Assembly: GCF_007993815.1 (NCBI RefSeq)
Contig: NZ_VJWE01000019.1
Location: 62,001 to 126,000 of the forward strand
DNA: 64,000 bases
Origin: Acidovorax delafieldii
Lineage (GTDB): Bacteria; Pseudomonadota; Gammaproteobacteria; Burkholderiales; Burkholderiaceae_C
Direction: 5' to 3'
The position numbers were made by a program, and so were the translations under genes. Positions 9,277-21,975 of the stretch are shown one piece after another. Position 1 is the first letter of the stretch. Each line of letters begins with the position of its first letter. Under the pieces are notes generated by a model. It did no database searches and was not told where the DNA came from. It worked only from the letters and a program-made list of their open reading frames with translations.

Positions 9277-10440
9277 ATGGCAGATTCCCCCCGCGTCGCC
9301 ATGGTGGCGGGCGAGACGTCGGGCGACTTGCTGGCGGGCTTGCTCATCGATGGCATGCAGGCGCATTGGCCCGGGCTGCAATCCTGCGGCATTGGCGGGC
9401 CGCAGATGGCGCGCCGCGGTTTTACTGCCTGGTGGCCCAGCGACAAGCTGGCAGTGCACGGCTACAGCATGGAGGTGCTGCGCCGGCTGCGCGAGCTGCT
9501 GGGTATTCGCAATCAACTGCGCGAGCGCCTGCTCAAGGACCGCCCCGACGTCTTCATCGGTGTGGATGCACCCGATTTCAACCTGGGCCTGGAGGCCGAT
9601 TTACGCGCTGCGGGCATCAAGACCGTGCATTTCGTGTGCCCGTCCATCTGGGCCTGGCGTGCGGATCGCGTCGACAAGATCCGCCGCAGCGCGGACCATG
9701 TGCTGTGCATCTTCCCGTTTGAGCCAGAGCTGCTCGCGCAGCACGGCATTGCCGCCACCTACGTAGGTCACCCGCTGGCGGGCGTGATTCCCATGGTGCC
9801 GGACCGTGCAGCCGCGCGTGCGCAATTGGGTCTGAAGGGTGAGGACGAAGTCCTGGCCATCCTGCCAGGGAGCCGCTCCTCCGAGATCCAGTACATTGCC
9901 CAGCCATTCTTTGAGGCTGCAGCGCTAATACTTAAAGCGCGACCAGCTATTAAATTGATAGTGCCTGCAGTGCCCGCACTGCGTGATCGCATCGAGCAGT
10001 TGGCGCGCGCGTGCGGTCTGGGCGATGCCTTGCAAATCACCACGGGCCAGTCGCACACGGTGCTCGCAGCGTGTGATGCCACGTTGATTGCCAGCGGCAC
10101 CGCGACGCTGGAGGCCGCGCTCTTCAAGCGGCCCATGGTCATCGGCTACCACATGCACCCGCTCAGCTGGTGGCTCATGCGCCGCAAGCAGTTGCAACCC
10201 TGGGTGGGTCTGCCCAACATCCTGTGCCGCGAGTTTGTGGTGCCCGAGCTGATCCAGGACGCCGCCGCGCCCCAGGCGCTTTGCGCAGCCACGCTGGACT
10301 GGCTGGATGCAAAGCGCCAAGATCCCCGAAAAATTGCAGCCCTGGAGCAGCGCTTTACGGCGCTGCACGAGAGCCTGCTGCGCAACACCCCCCAACTGGC
10401 TGCCGATGCGATCCAGAAAATCCTCGCTCCCGCTGCCTGA
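9277..10440 (+). CDS. lpxB: Lipid-A-disaccharide synthase
   Basis: GT19 glycosyltransferase that joins UDP-2,3-diacylglucosamine and lipid X into the lipid A disaccharide at the inner membrane. The frame could begin at a TTG overlapping lpxA, but ATG 9277 matches the family N-terminus ([17 protein letters not shown]) and gives 387 residues. Other markers are [22 protein letters not shown] and the C-terminal [14 protein letters not shown]. The stretch [17 protein letters not shown] is encoded by one of the 44-bp AT-rich repeat copies (9919-9962). The 3' end overlaps the likely rnhB start by 35 bases. Confidence 0.96.
   Translation: MADSPRVAMVAGETSGDLLAGLLIDGMQAHWPGLQSCGIGGPQMARRGFTAWWPSDKLAVHGYSMEVLRRLRELLGIRNQLRERLLKDRPDVFIGVDAPDFNLGLEADLRAAGIKTVHFVCPSIWAWRADRVDKIRRSADHVLCIFPFEPELLAQHGIAATYVGHPLAGVIPMVPDRAAARAQLGLKGEDEVLAILPGSRSSEIQYIAQPFFEAAALILKARPAIKLIVPAVPALRDRIEQLARACGLGDALQITTGQSHTVLAACDATLIASGTATLEAALFKRPMVIGYHMHPLSWWLMRRKQLQPWVGLPNILCREFVVPELIQDAAAPQALCAATLDWLDAKRQDPRKIAALEQRFTALHESLLRNTPQLAADAIQKILAPAA
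9919..9962 (-). repeat. 44-bp AT-rich dispersed repeat, copy in lpxB
   Basis: On the minus strand it reads ACTAT-N9-AGC-N5-GCG-N12-GCG, one mismatch from the family pattern. Fourteen consecutive bases (TCAATTTAATAGCT) are identical, at the same offset, to the intergenic copy at 61176-61219. Its AT content contrasts sharply with the surrounding lpxB sequence. It is wholly coding. Confidence 0.7.
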
Positions 10441-11038
10441 GCAGGCCTGCCTGCCCTGGCACCCGCCCGGCCTTGTGGCTGGCGTGGATGAGGCTGGCCG
10501 TGGCCCCCTGGCCGGGCCCGTGGTGGCAGCGGCTGTGATCCTGGACGACCTGCATCCGATTGCGGGCTTGGCCGACTCCAAGAAACTCACGGCCGCGCGG
10601 CGCGAGAAGCTCTACGACGAGATCCGCGCCAAGGCCCTGTGCTGCAGCATTGCCGAGGCCAGCGTGGAAGAGATTGACCAGCTCAACATCCTGCAGGCCA
10701 CTCTTCTGGCCATGCGCCGTGCCGTCATGGGGCTGCGGCTCAAACCGGCCATGGTGCTGGTGGACGGCAACCGGCTGCCCGTGCTGGACGTTCCTGCGGA
10801 GGCCATCGTCAAGGGCGATGCGCTGGTGCCGGCCATCTCGGCGGCCTCCATCCTCGCCAAGGTGCACCGCGACCGCTGGTGCGCGCAGGTGCATGACGAG
10901 TTTCCGCAGTACGGCTTTGCCGGCCACAAGGGGTACGGTACGGCCGTGCACATGGCCGCCTTGCGGGAGCACGGTGCCTGCATTTACCACCGGCGCTCGT
11001 TTGCGCCGGTGGCCCAGAACCTGCGCGCCGGATCCTGA
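10406..11038 (+). CDS. rnhB: Ribonuclease HII
   Basis: Endonuclease that removes ribonucleotides misincorporated in DNA and RNA in hybrids. The metal-binding start [13 protein letters not shown] (first catalytic Asp-Glu) and the later [15 protein letters not shown] and GYGT segments are intact. The chosen ATG at 10406 gives 210 residues and a short N-terminal extension ([13 protein letters not shown]), and it overlaps the end of lpxB by 35 bases. Starts further downstream would cut too close to the catalytic motif. rnhB directly after lpxB is a common proteobacterial arrangement. Confidence 0.93.
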   Translation: MRSRKSSLPLPEQACLPWHPPGLVAGVDEAGRGPLAGPVVAAAVILDDLHPIAGLADSKKLTAARREKLYDEIRAKALCCSIAEASVEEIDQLNILQATLLAMRRAVMGLRLKPAMVLVDGNRLPVLDVPAEAIVKGDALVPAISAASILAKVHRDRWCAQVHDEFPQYGFAGHKGYGTAVHMAALREHGACIYHRRSFAPVAQNLRAGS

Positions 11039-11058
11039 CCGCGCGCTGAAAATTTGCC

Positions 11059-11832
11059 ATGACCTCCTCGTCCGTGACCTCCATCCATTCCCGCGATAAC
11101 ACCTTCGTCAAGGATTTGCGCCGTTTGGCCCAGGATACGACGGCGTACCGCAAGCAGGGCCGTGTCTGGCTTGAAGGCGATCATTTGTGCCGCGCTGCGC
11201 TCGCACGGGGGCTGCGGGCATCGGTGGCGGTGTTTTCGGAGTCTTTTTGGCCGCAAGCGCAGGTGCAATATGCTGGTGCAGCTACAAAATTCATAGTCCT
11301 TGCCGATGCACTTTTTGCGGACGTGAGCGGACTGGAGTCGCCCGCCTCGATGGGCTTTGTCCTGGACTTGCCCGCACCGGCTTCACTCCAGCCCAATGCG
11401 CCCACCGTGGTGCTGGACAGGGTGCAGGACGCGGGCAATGTGGGTTCCATCCTGCGCAGCGCCTCGGCGTTCGGATTCCGCCAGGTGGCCGCCATCAAGG
11501 GAAGTGCCGCGCTGTGGTCGCCCAAGGTCTTGCGGGCTGGCATGGGGGCGCATTTCGCGCTGGACCTGATCGAGGGGCTGGCGCTGGACGACCTCGTTGC
11601 CCTGCAGGTGCCGCTGCTGGTCACCAGCTCGCATGCGGGTGACTTCCTGCACCGCGCCGCCTTGCCCTGGCCATGCGCCTGGGTGATGGGCCACGAAGGG
11701 CAGGGCGTCAGCCCGGCTCTGGAAGATAGGGCTTCGTTGCGCATCCGCATCGCCCAGCCCGGCGGCGAGGAGTCGCTGAACGTGGCGGCGGCTGCGGCCA
11801 TCTGCCTGCACGCGAGCGGAGCAGGGCGCTGA
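11059..11832 (+). CDS. SpoU/TrmH-family RNA 2'-O-methyltransferase
   Basis: SAM-dependent trefoil-knot (SPOUT) methyltransferase of 257 residues, probably acting on rRNA. Residues 1-85 are a substrate-binding domain (KDLRRLAQDTTAYR, VWLEGDHLCRAAL) like that of RlmB/TsnR relatives. The three SpoU motifs follow: VVLDRVQDAGNVGSILRSA near residue 115, WVMGHEGQG, and EESLNVAAAAAI at the C-terminus. The exact target nucleotide cannot be read from sequence. It lies 20 bases after rnhB. One 44-bp AT-rich repeat copy (11254-11297) falls in the linker between the two domains. Confidence 0.9.
   Translation: MTSSSVTSIHSRDNTFVKDLRRLAQDTTAYRKQGRVWLEGDHLCRAALARGLRASVAVFSESFWPQAQVQYAGAATKFIVLADALFADVSGLESPASMGFVLDLPAPASLQPNAPTVVLDRVQDAGNVGSILRSASAFGFRQVAAIKGSAALWSPKVLRAGMGAHFALDLIEGLALDDLVALQVPLLVTSSHAGDFLHRAALPWPCAWVMGHEGQGVSPALEDRASLRIRIAQPGGEESLNVAAAAAICLHASGAGR
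11254..11297 (-). repeat. 44-bp AT-rich dispersed repeat, copy in the SpoU-family gene
   Basis: On the minus strand it reads ACTAT-N9-AGC at the start and GCGCTTG at offset 37. The central GCG is shifted. It shares AATTTTGTAGC-like sequence with the minus-strand copy in addA (52975-53018). It falls between the N-terminal domain and the SPOUT core. Confidence 0.55.
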
Positions 11833-11927
11833 TCCTGCCCGCGTCGGCCGCAGTGCCATGGGCGCTCGGGGTGAGCCTTGGTCCTGCAGCTCATAGACGT
11901 TGGTATCAGGGTTATGCAAGGCGTGCA

Positions 11928-11958
11928 TTGCAGAGGTGTCAGCGACGGAGGGTATAAT
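11928..11958 (+). promoter_or_regulatory. Probable sigma-70 promoter of carAB
   Basis: A perfect -10 hexamer TATAAT at 11953-11958 lies 19 bases after a TTGCAG -35-like hexamer (11928-11933). It is the only strong promoter-like element in the 265-base gap before carA. Transcription from it would give a leader of about 130 bases. The leader contains an 8-bp long-range complement, GTCGCCCG at 11981-11988 with CGGGCGAC at 12069-12076, the latter ending 21 bases before the start codon. Confidence 0.65.
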
Positions 11959-12097
11959 CGGGAGCTTTTCTCGCAACAGCGTCGCCCGACCGCACCCAAA
12001 GCAACAACCCATCTGAGAGCAGCCATTGGCACCATCGCGCTTCGAGTGTGCGAGTGGTCTGCAGGCGCCGGGCGACCGTAACCATCCGGAGAACCCA

Positions 12098-13260
12098 GTG
12101 CTTTTGTCTCTCAAGGGAAACTTCCCGCCCGCCATCCTGGCGCTCGCAGACGGCACGGTCTTTATCGGTAACTCGATCGGTGCCACCGGCACCACGGTCG
12201 GTGAAGTGGTGTTCAACACCGCCATCACCGGCTACCAGGAAATCCTCACCGACCCCAGCTACTGCCAGCAGATCGTCACCCTGACGTATCCGCACATCGG
12301 CAATTACGGCGTCAATGCGGAAGACATCGAAGCCGACAAGGTCCATGCTGCAGGCCTGATCATCAAAGACCTGCCCCTTCTGGCCAGCAACTTCCGATCC
12401 ACCGAAACGCTTTCGCAGTACCTCGTGCGCGAAAAGACGGTGGCCATTGCCAACATCGACACCCGCAAACTCACCCGCCTGCTGCGCGACAAGGGTGCGC
12501 AGAACGGCGCCATCCTGGGCCTGGCGGCTGGTGAGGCGGTGACGCAGGCGCGCATCGACGAAGCCCTGGCGGCTGCCAAGGCCGCGCCCAGCATGAAGGG
12601 CCTGGACCTCGCCCAGGTGGTGACCACCCCTGCGACCTATACCTGGGACCAGACCGAGTGGAAGCTGGGTGCAGGCTATGGCACACAGGCTGCGCCGCGC
12701 TTCCACGTGGTGGCGTACGACTTCGGCGTCAAGAAGAACATCCTGCGCATGCTGGCCGAACGTGGCTGCAAGCTCACCGTGGTGCCCGCCAAGACGCCCG
12801 CGGCCGACGTGCTGGCCATGAAGCCGGATGGTGTGTTCCTGTCCAACGGCCCTGGCGACCCAGAGCCCTGCGACTACGCCATCGACGCCACCCGCCAGAT
12901 CGTTGATGCAGGCGTGCCCACCTTCGGCATCTGTCTGGGCCACCAGATCATGGCACTGGCCAGCGGCGCCAAGACCTTCAAGATGGACAACAGCCACCAT
13001 GGTGCCAACCACCCGGTGAAGGACCTGGACAACGGCCGCGTGAGCATCACCAGCCAGAACCACGGCTTTGCCGTGGACATGGCCTCGCTGCCCGCCACGC
13101 TGCGCCCCACGCACATCAGCCTGTTCGACGGCACGCTGCAAGGGCTGGAACGCACCGACAAGCCTGCGTTCTGCTTCCAGGGCCACCCCGAGGCATCGCC
13201 CGGCCCGCACGACATCGCCTACCTGTTTGACCGCTTCACCGCGCTGATGGAGAAGAAATA

Positions 13261-13261
<1 letters not shown>
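12098..13261 (+). CDS. carA: Carbamoyl-phosphate synthase small (glutaminase) subunit
   Basis: Glutamine amidotransferase subunit that releases ammonia for CarB in arginine and pyrimidine synthesis. The frame is open further upstream, but the family N-terminus ([13 protein letters not shown]) and a GGAG ribosome site at 12087-12090 favour the GTG at 12098, giving 387 residues. The N-terminal CarA-specific domain ([21 protein letters not shown]) is followed by a class I amidotransferase domain. The nucleophile is in FGICLGHQ (Cys279), and the His-Glu pair is in [11 protein letters not shown]. The TAA shares its last base with the carB ATG, so the subunits are tightly coupled. Confidence 0.97.
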
Positions 13262-16506
<3,245 letters not shown>

Positions 16507-16513
16507 CCGGGTT

Positions 16514-16539
16514 TTTGCGGTGGCTTTTGCCGCCGCAAA
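16514..16539 (+). other. Stem-loop directly after carB
   Basis: An 11-bp stem (TTTGCGGTGGC with GCCGCCGCAAA, one G-U pair) encloses a TTTT loop, eight bases after the carB stop. No T-run follows, so it is more likely a 3'-end stabiliser or part of a two-hairpin terminator with the structure at 16566 than a terminator by itself. Confidence 0.5.
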
Positions 16540-16565
16540 CACGGCATAATTGCAGCCGAACTAAC

Positions 16566-16599
16566 ACCGCCGCGCGGCAACGTGCGGCGGTTTCCTTTT
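16566..16599 (+). terminator. Rho-independent terminator after carAB
   Basis: A 10-bp GC-rich stem (ACCGCCGCGC with GTGCGGCGGT, one G-U) and 6-base loop are followed by TTTCCTTTT. It lies 60 bases after the carB stop and about 110 bases before greA. It probably separates the two transcription units. Confidence 0.7.
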
Positions 16600-16707
16600 G
16601 TAGATGTGCCATGTGCACCCGCCAGTGTTTTGCGGGGCGTAGCGTGGCGACAGATCGGTGGAAGTGCATTGCACTTTCACCGTTTTGACTTGTGGAGACT
16701 CAATCTC

Positions 16708-17184
16708 ATGGCCACCATTCCAATTACCAAACGCGGCGCCGAAATGCTCAAGGAAGAGCTGCACCGACTCAAGACCGTGGAGCGTCCCGCTGTGATCTCG
16801 GCCATTGCCGAAGCGCGTGCGCAGGGCGACCTGAGTGAAAACGCCGATTACGACGCCGCCAAGGACCGCCAGGGCTTTATTGAAGGCCGCATTCAGGAGA
16901 TCGAGGGCAAGCTCTCGGTGGCCCAGGTCATCGACCCCAGTGCGGTCGATGGCGGCGGCAAGGTGGTGTTTGGTGCTACGGTCGAGCTGGAGGACGAAGA
17001 GTCGGGCGACACGGTGAAATACCAGATCGTCGGGGAAGACGAGGCGGACCTCAAGCGAGGCCTGATCAATATTTCCAGCCCCATCGCGCGTGCCCTCATT
17101 GGCAAGGAGGAGGGCGACACCGCTGAGGTGCAGGCCCCCGGTGGCATCCGCCGTTATGAAGTGGTGGCGGTCAGCTACCAGTGA
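16708..17184 (+). CDS. greA: Transcription elongation factor GreA
   Basis: Cleavage factor that inserts its coiled coil into the RNA polymerase secondary channel and rescues backtracked complexes. The ATG at 16708 gives the family N-terminus ([14 protein letters not shown]) and 158 residues; the frame is open further upstream without homology. Residues about 10-75 form the antiparallel coiled coil. The acidic tip reads [15 protein letters not shown], with the essential Asp-Glu. The C-terminal FKBP-like domain ends [13 protein letters not shown]. carB-greA-DUF4149-yhbY-rlmE-ftsH is a conserved betaproteobacterial neighbourhood. Confidence 0.97.
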   Translation: MATIPITKRGAEMLKEELHRLKTVERPAVISAIAEARAQGDLSENADYDAAKDRQGFIEGRIQEIEGKLSVAQVIDPSAVDGGGKVVFGATVELEDEESGDTVKYQIVGEDEADLKRGLINISSPIARALIGKEEGDTAEVQAPGGIRRYEVVAVSYQ

Positions 17185-17191
17185 TGGTGTG

Positions 17192-17659
17192 ATGGCTGCC
17201 ATGTGGCTGGGCATGCGCCCGCGACTTCCCGTTCTGGTGGCGGCCTTGTGGTGGGGCAGTCTTACCACCATCGGCTTTTTGGTGGTGCCGCTGTTGTTCG
17301 CCTATCTGCCATCCCCTTCCCTGGCGGGACAGATGGCGGCCCGGCTGTTTGCGGCGCAAACCTGGGTGGCTGTGGTGTGCTGTGTGGTGCTGCTGCTCCT
17401 GTCCAGACCTCGGCATGGGGTGACCCAATATCCGTGGGCACGCGTTGCCATGCTGTTCGTTCTGGGCGGTCTGCTGCTGGCGTTGCTCAACCAGTTTGGT
17501 GTGGCGCCCCGCATTGTGGCCCGGCAGGACTTGCGTCTGTGGCACAGCGTGGGGACAGTGATGTACGCGGTGCAATGGGGCTGCGCCTTGGCAGTGTTCT
17601 GGCAAACGCTTCGGCCAGGAGCGCACACGGCAGTGGAAGAGCGGTCCGCCAGCGATTGA
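17192..17659 (+). CDS. DUF4149 family integral membrane protein
   Basis: Small protein of 155 residues with four predicted membrane segments (residues about 12-35, 48-70, 83-103 and 125-145). It matches the DUF4149 (TMEM205-like) type seen beside greA and yhbY in Burkholderiales. The ATG at 17192, eight bases after the greA stop, is chosen because it puts the first hydrophobic segment (LPVLVAALWWGSLTT) near the N-terminus. Its function is unknown. Spacing suggests co-transcription with greA. Confidence 0.8.
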   Translation: MAAMWLGMRPRLPVLVAALWWGSLTTIGFLVVPLLFAYLPSPSLAGQMAARLFAAQTWVAVVCCVVLLLLSRPRHGVTQYPWARVAMLFVLGGLLLALLNQFGVAPRIVARQDLRLWHSVGTVMYAVQWGCALAVFWQTLRPGAHTAVEERSASD

Positions 17660-17738
17660 CGGTCAGGCAAGCGACTCGCTGACAGACCTACTGCGGCGTG
17701 GACTTTTCTCTTGAGGACAAGCCTGCCCGCCGCCGCGC

Positions 17739-18515
17739 CTATTCGTGCCAGTGTTCCGCCACCCAGGTAGCTGGACGGATGTAGCGGAAGCGGCGGTTGC
17801 GCCTCCCCGCCAGCGCATCCGGGGGATTGCATTCCCCGTGAAAAATCACGATGCGTGCGCCGTCGGGCACAAACGGAGCGCGCCAGTAATTGGTGGGCCA
17901 CGGCGGTATACCGTGGTACTTGAAACTGGGGCACCATGCAGCGGGCCAGTATTGCAGCTTGCCCTGCTTGTGCAAGAAGTCGGACAGGTAGGCCTGTTCG
18001 TTGCGAAACTGTGCGCGGATCTCCGCGAAGTGTTCGCGAAAATACGCCAGCACATCAGGATGGGCGCCAAGCTCGAAGCGGTAGACCGACGAGTTTCCCG
18101 TGATGCGCCATGGGCGTTTGTAGTCGTGAATGATCAGGAATTCGCCGGGCTGGGTGAAAAAATCATCCAGGCTGCCGGTGACGACCACATCCACGTCCAG
18201 AAACAGGGCGGTGCCCCGCAGGCCATGCAAGTCTGCGCTGAAGGTGGCCAGCTTGGTCCAGCCCCGCTCGGGAATGCCGGGCGGTAGATCCAGTGCAGGA
18301 ATGGGCAGGCATTGCACTTCGCTACGGATTCCGGTGCTGTCATCGGTGAGGCAGACAAAACGGAAGTCTCCGCTCAGATGCCGGCGCACCATGGCGTACA
18401 GCCGGTTGACGTATTCGGGGCCGTATTTCGTGCCCCATTTCATGCAGAGGATGTGGCGCGTTGGCGCCATGCCGGCAGGTGCTGCAATGGTTGCAGATGC
18501 TGCTTCAGCGGTCAT
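17739..18515 (-). CDS. Putative glycosyltransferase with a DxD motif
   Basis: Predicted cytosolic protein of 258 residues with no signal peptide or membrane segment. A Rossmann-like start (HILCMKWGTKYGPEYVNRLYAMV) and the motif LFLDVDVVVTGSLD, a DxD metal and nucleotide-sugar site near residue 103, resemble GT8-like or capsule-type glycosyltransferases. Later YWPAAWCPSFKYH and VIFHGECNP fit an acceptor and metal-ligand His region. Donor and acceptor are not evident. Its ATG overlaps the yhbY stop by one base (TGATG), so the two form a minus-strand unit converging on the greA operon. Confidence 0.7.
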   Translation of the reverse strand: MTAEAASATIAAPAGMAPTRHILCMKWGTKYGPEYVNRLYAMVRRHLSGDFRFVCLTDDSTGIRSEVQCLPIPALDLPPGIPERGWTKLATFSADLHGLRGTALFLDVDVVVTGSLDDFFTQPGEFLIIHDYKRPWRITGNSSVYRFELGAHPDVLAYFREHFAEIRAQFRNEQAYLSDFLHKQGKLQYWPAAWCPSFKYHGIPPWPTNYWRAPFVPDGARIVIFHGECNPPDALAGRRNRRFRYIRPATWVAEHWHE

Positions 18516-18988
18516 CAGTCAGCCTGGCGCTTTTTGATGGATTTTTGCTTGGGCTTGGCGCGCTTGATTTGGCCGCCTGACGTGAGGCGCTGGTTGCCGA
18601 GCACACGCAACTGCTTGATCTCGGGGCGCTGACCACCCCGTTTGCTGTACTTCAGCACCTTGACATCGCGTGGGCCGGGCATCCGGTCTTCGTCGATGGT
18701 TCGCTCTTTGACAGGCTGGGGCCGCCACAGCACCAGCAGTTTGCCGATGTGCTGAATGGGTGCAGCGTTGAGTTCGGCGGTCAGCTCCTGGTACATCAGC
18801 TCGCGCGCCACGCGGTCGTCGTTGAAAACACGCACCTTGATCAGGCCATGGGCGTTGAGGGCGGCGTCGATTTCCTTCTTCACGGCAGGGGTGAGGCCAT
18901 CGCCGCCGATCAGGACCACGGGGTCCAGGTGGTGGGCATTGGCGCGTTGTTCCCGGCGCTCGGCAGGAGTCAGTTGAATTTGGGGCAT
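18515..18988 (-). CDS. yhbY: YhbY family RNA-binding protein
   Basis: CRS1/YhbY-domain protein of 157 residues that associates with ribosome precursors in E. coli. Residues 1-97 carry the domain: a start [23 protein letters not shown], the [23 protein letters not shown] loop and GKLLVLWRP. About 55 extra, strongly basic residues follow (ending [16 protein letters not shown]), longer than the E. coli protein and probably disordered RNA-contacting tail. It is divergent from rlmE with 105 bases between them, and it is coupled to the glycosyltransferase gene downstream. Confidence 0.92.
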   Translation of the reverse strand: MPQIQLTPAERREQRANAHHLDPVVLIGGDGLTPAVKKEIDAALNAHGLIKVRVFNDDRVARELMYQELTAELNAAPIQHIGKLLVLWRPQPVKERTIDEDRMPGPRDVKVLKYSKRGGQRPEIKQLRVLGNQRLTSGGQIKRAKPKQKSIKKRQAD

Positions 18989-19093
18989 ACCCGTATTATG
19001 TCTGCGGCCCGTGGTGGGGTGACTCCACCTCCCGAGTGCGGCAAGGCTTTCAAGTCACCAGCTACAGCGATTGTCGAGAGACAATACCGCCAT

Positions 19094-19759
19094 ATGAAAG
19101 TCAAAACCCAGAGCAAGAAGGTGAACAAGGCGTGGCTCAACGACCACGTGAACGACACCTATGTCAAATTGGCACAGAAGGAGGGTTACCGCGCCCGTGC
19201 CGCCTACAAGCTCAAGGAGATTGACGAGCAACTGGGCCTCATCAAGCCTGGTTATACGGTGGTCGACCTGGGCTCCACACCGGGGGCGTGGAGCCAGTAT
19301 CTGCGCAGGCGCATGTCGCCCGCGGGCGCCGCTGCGGGGCAGCTCAACGGGGTGATCATTGCGTTGGACATTCTGCCCATGGACCCCATTGAAGGCGTTA
19401 CCTACTTGAACGGAGACTTTCGCGAGCCCGAGGTGCTGGAGCGCCTGGAGCAGGCGCTCGACGGCCGGGTGGTGGACGTGGTGGTGTCTGACATGGCGCC
19501 CAACCTGTCGGGCATCGAGTCGGCCGATGCAGCACGGATTGCGCATTTGGTGGAGTTGGCTGTGGATTTTGCGTGCAACCATTTGAAACCGGAAGGCGCC
19601 CTGGTGGTCAAGCTGTTCCATGGCAGCGGATACAGCGATCTGGTCACACTGTTCAAGCAGACCTTCAAGGTCGTCAAACCCTTGAAACCCAAGGCGTCGC
19701 GCGACAAGTCGTCAGAAACCTTCCTGGTGGGCATGGGGCTGAAAAAGCAGCCTTTCTAG
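19094..19759 (+). CDS. rlmE: 23S rRNA (uridine-2552-2'-O) methyltransferase RlmE
   Basis: Heat-shock-linked methyltransferase (RrmJ/FtsJ) that modifies U2552 in the A loop during late 50S assembly. The ATG at 19094 gives 221 residues starting [15 protein letters not shown]. The SAM-binding motif [15 protein letters not shown] and the K-D-K-E catalytic residues are visible in [26 protein letters not shown] and SSETFLVG. A small inverted repeat (ATTGTC/GACAAT, 19070-19085) sits just before the start. ftsH follows in the same direction, as in most Proteobacteria. Confidence 0.95.
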   Translation: MKVKTQSKKVNKAWLNDHVNDTYVKLAQKEGYRARAAYKLKEIDEQLGLIKPGYTVVDLGSTPGAWSQYLRRRMSPAGAAAGQLNGVIIALDILPMDPIEGVTYLNGDFREPEVLERLEQALDGRVVDVVVSDMAPNLSGIESADAARIAHLVELAVDFACNHLKPEGALVVKLFHGSGYSDLVTLFKQTFKVVKPLKPKASRDKSSETFLVGMGLKKQPF

Positions 19760-19848
19760 GCTTGCCTCAGGTCAAGAATCCGTGAACTTTGGCTGCAAAG
19801 CCCGTGCTGATTCCATGGGCGTGAGGGGGAATAGAGCTGGTCCCGTGG

Positions 19849-19876
19849 CTTGAAAGACCTAAAATGGGCCGCACAT
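19849..19876 (+). promoter_or_regulatory. Candidate sigma-32 (heat-shock) promoter of ftsH
   Basis: CTTGAAA at 19849-19855 is followed after 13 bases by CCGCACAT at 19869-19876. This resembles the sigma-32 consensus CTTGAA-N13-14-CCCCATNT with two mismatches in the -10. It is about 55 bases before the ftsH start. A TAAAAT at 19860 lies within the spacer, so a housekeeping promoter there is the alternative. Confidence 0.45.
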
Positions 19877-19930
19877 GCGTGCCATGACGGCAGTGTGTCC
19901 GTTTTCTGTTCCCTGCAACTGGAGCCCCGC

Positions 19931-21850
19931 TTGAACAATCAGTGGTTTTCAAAAATTGCCGTATGGCTGGTTATTGCCATGGTGCTGTTCACGGTGTTCA
20001 AGCAGTTTGACACTCGCAGCGGCGCCAGTGCAGGCCACGTCGGGTATTCCGAGTTTCTGGACGAAGTCCGCAATAACCGCATTAAAAGCGCCACCATTCC
20101 CGAAGGGCTGAGCGGTGGCGAGATTGTTGCGGTCACCACCGATGATCGCAAGATCCGCACAAACGCTTCGGTGCTGGACCGTGGTCTGGTGGGTGACCTG
20201 CTGAATCACAACGTCAAGTTCGACGTGAAGCCTCGTGAGGAAGGCTCCTTGCTCATGACCCTCCTTGTCAGTTGGGGCCCCATGTTGCTGCTGATCGGCG
20301 TGTGGGTGTACTTCATGCGCCAGATGCAAGGTGGTGGCAAGGGCGGCGCCTTCAGCTTTGGCAAGAGCAAGGCTCGCATGCTGGACGAGAACAACAACCA
20401 GGTCACGTTCGCTGACGTGGCCGGCTGCGACGAGGCCAAGGAAGAAGTCAAGGAAGTGGTGGACTTCCTCAAAGACCCGCAAAAGTTCCAGAAGCTCGGC
20501 GGCCGTATTCCCCGTGGCCTGCTGCTGGTGGGGCCTCCCGGTACTGGCAAGACCCTGCTGGCCAAGTCCATCGCTGGCGAAGCCAAGGTGCCGTTCTTCA
20601 GCATCTCCGGCTCCGATTTCGTGGAAATGTTCGTTGGCGTGGGCGCGGCGCGCGTGCGCGACATGTTCGACAACGCCAAGAAGAACGCTCCCTGCATCAT
20701 CTTCATCGATGAAATCGACGCGGTGGGCCGCCAGCGTGGCGCTGGCCTGGGCGGTGGTAACGACGAGCGCGAGCAGACCCTGAACCAAATGCTGGTCGAG
20801 ATGGACGGCTTTGAAACCAACCTGGGCGTGATCGTCGTGGCAGCCACCAACCGCCCTGACATTCTGGACGCCGCCCTGCTGCGTCCAGGACGTTTTGACC
20901 GCCAGGTGTATGTGACGCTGCCCGACATCCGTGGCCGCGAGCAGATCCTGAACGTGCACATGCGCAAGATCCCGATTGGTCAGGATGTGGCGCCTGGCAT
21001 CATCGCCCGTGGTACCCCCGGCATGAGTGGTGCCGACTTGGCCAACCTGTGTAATGAAGCCGCCCTGATGGCTGCCCGCCGCAATGCGCGCACCGTGGAG
21101 ATGCAGGACTTCGAGAAGGCCAAGGACAAGATCCTCATGGGCCCCGAGCGCAAGAGTATGGTCATGCCCGAGGAAGAACGCCGCAACACGGCTTACCACG
21201 AGTCAGGCCATGCGCTGATCGGCAAGTTGCTGCCCAAGTGCGACCCCGTGCACAAGGTCACCATCATTCCCCGCGGCCGTGCTCTGGGCGTGACGATGAG
21301 CCTGCCCGCGCAGGACCGTTACAGCTATGACCGCGAATACATGCTCAACCAGATCAGCATGCTGTTCGGTGGCCGCATTGCCGAAGAAGTGTTCATGAAC
21401 CAGATGACCACCGGCGCCAGCAACGACTTCGAGCGCGCGACCCACATCGCCCGCGACATGGTCACGCGCTACGGCATGACCGATGCCCTGGGGCCGATGG
21501 TTTACGCCGAGAACGAAGGCGAAGTGTTCCTGGGCCGCTCGGTCACCAAGACCACCACCATGAGCGAACAGACCATGGAAAAGGTGGACATGGAAGTGCG
21601 CCGCATCATCGACGAGCAGTACAACCTCGCCCGCCGCCTGATCGAAGAGAACAGTGACAAGATGCACGCCATGGCCAAGGCCTTGCTCGAATGGGAAACC
21701 ATCGATACCGAACAGTTGGACGACATCATGGCGGGCAAGGAACCTCGTCCTCCCAAGGACTGGACGCCACGCACCCCTCCCTCTGGTGGTGATAACTCCA
21801 GTGGCGGCACTCCAGCTGTAGCCACGGACACTGCACCGACGGCAGCCTGA
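19931..21850 (+). CDS. ftsH: ATP-dependent zinc metalloprotease FtsH
   Basis: Hexameric inner-membrane AAA+ protease that degrades misassembled membrane proteins and regulators such as sigma-32 and LpxC. The best start is TTG at 19931 (GGAG six bases upstream), giving the family N-terminus [12 protein letters not shown] and 639 residues. Membrane segments are near residues 5-25 and 100-120. Walker A GPPGTGKT is at about 201-208, Walker B is [11 protein letters not shown], and the second-region-of-homology reads [10 protein letters not shown]. The zinc site HESGH is at about 423-427. A disordered C-terminus is rich in P, T and G. Confidence 0.97.
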   Translation: MNNQWFSKIAVWLVIAMVLFTVFKQFDTRSGASAGHVGYSEFLDEVRNNRIKSATIPEGLSGGEIVAVTTDDRKIRTNASVLDRGLVGDLLNHNVKFDVKPREEGSLLMTLLVSWGPMLLLIGVWVYFMRQMQGGGKGGAFSFGKSKARMLDENNNQVTFADVAGCDEAKEEVKEVVDFLKDPQKFQKLGGRIPRGLLLVGPPGTGKTLLAKSIAGEAKVPFFSISGSDFVEMFVGVGAARVRDMFDNAKKNAPCIIFIDEIDAVGRQRGAGLGGGNDEREQTLNQMLVEMDGFETNLGVIVVAATNRPDILDAALLRPGRFDRQVYVTLPDIRGREQILNVHMRKIPIGQDVAPGIIARGTPGMSGADLANLCNEAALMAARRNARTVEMQDFEKAKDKILMGPERKSMVMPEEERRNTAYHESGHALIGKLLPKCDPVHKVTIIPRGRALGVTMSLPAQDRYSYDREYMLNQISMLFGGRIAEEVFMNQMTTGASNDFERATHIARDMVTRYGMTDALGPMVYAENEGEVFLGRSVTKTTTMSEQTMEKVDMEVRRIIDEQYNLARRLIEENSDKMHAMAKALLEWETIDTEQLDDIMAGKEPRPPKDWTPRTPPSGGDNSSGGTPAVATDTAPTAA

Positions 21851-21874
21851 CCGGGCTCGCGGTCCAGCCGTTTG

Positions 21875-21898
21875 AACGGGGCCTTGTGCCCCGTTTTT
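21875..21898 (+). terminator. Rho-independent terminator after ftsH
   Basis: An 8-bp stem (AACGGGGC with GCCCCGTT), a 5-base loop and a TTTTT tract lie 25 bases after the ftsH stop and about 80 bases before folP. Confidence 0.8.
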
Positions 21899-21975
21899 CA
21901 TGGGGGCCATCGGTTTTTTTCTTGCGGAATGCTTTGTCGAGCCGCTATTTCGAAATCTGCACGGGTGTGATCGGC

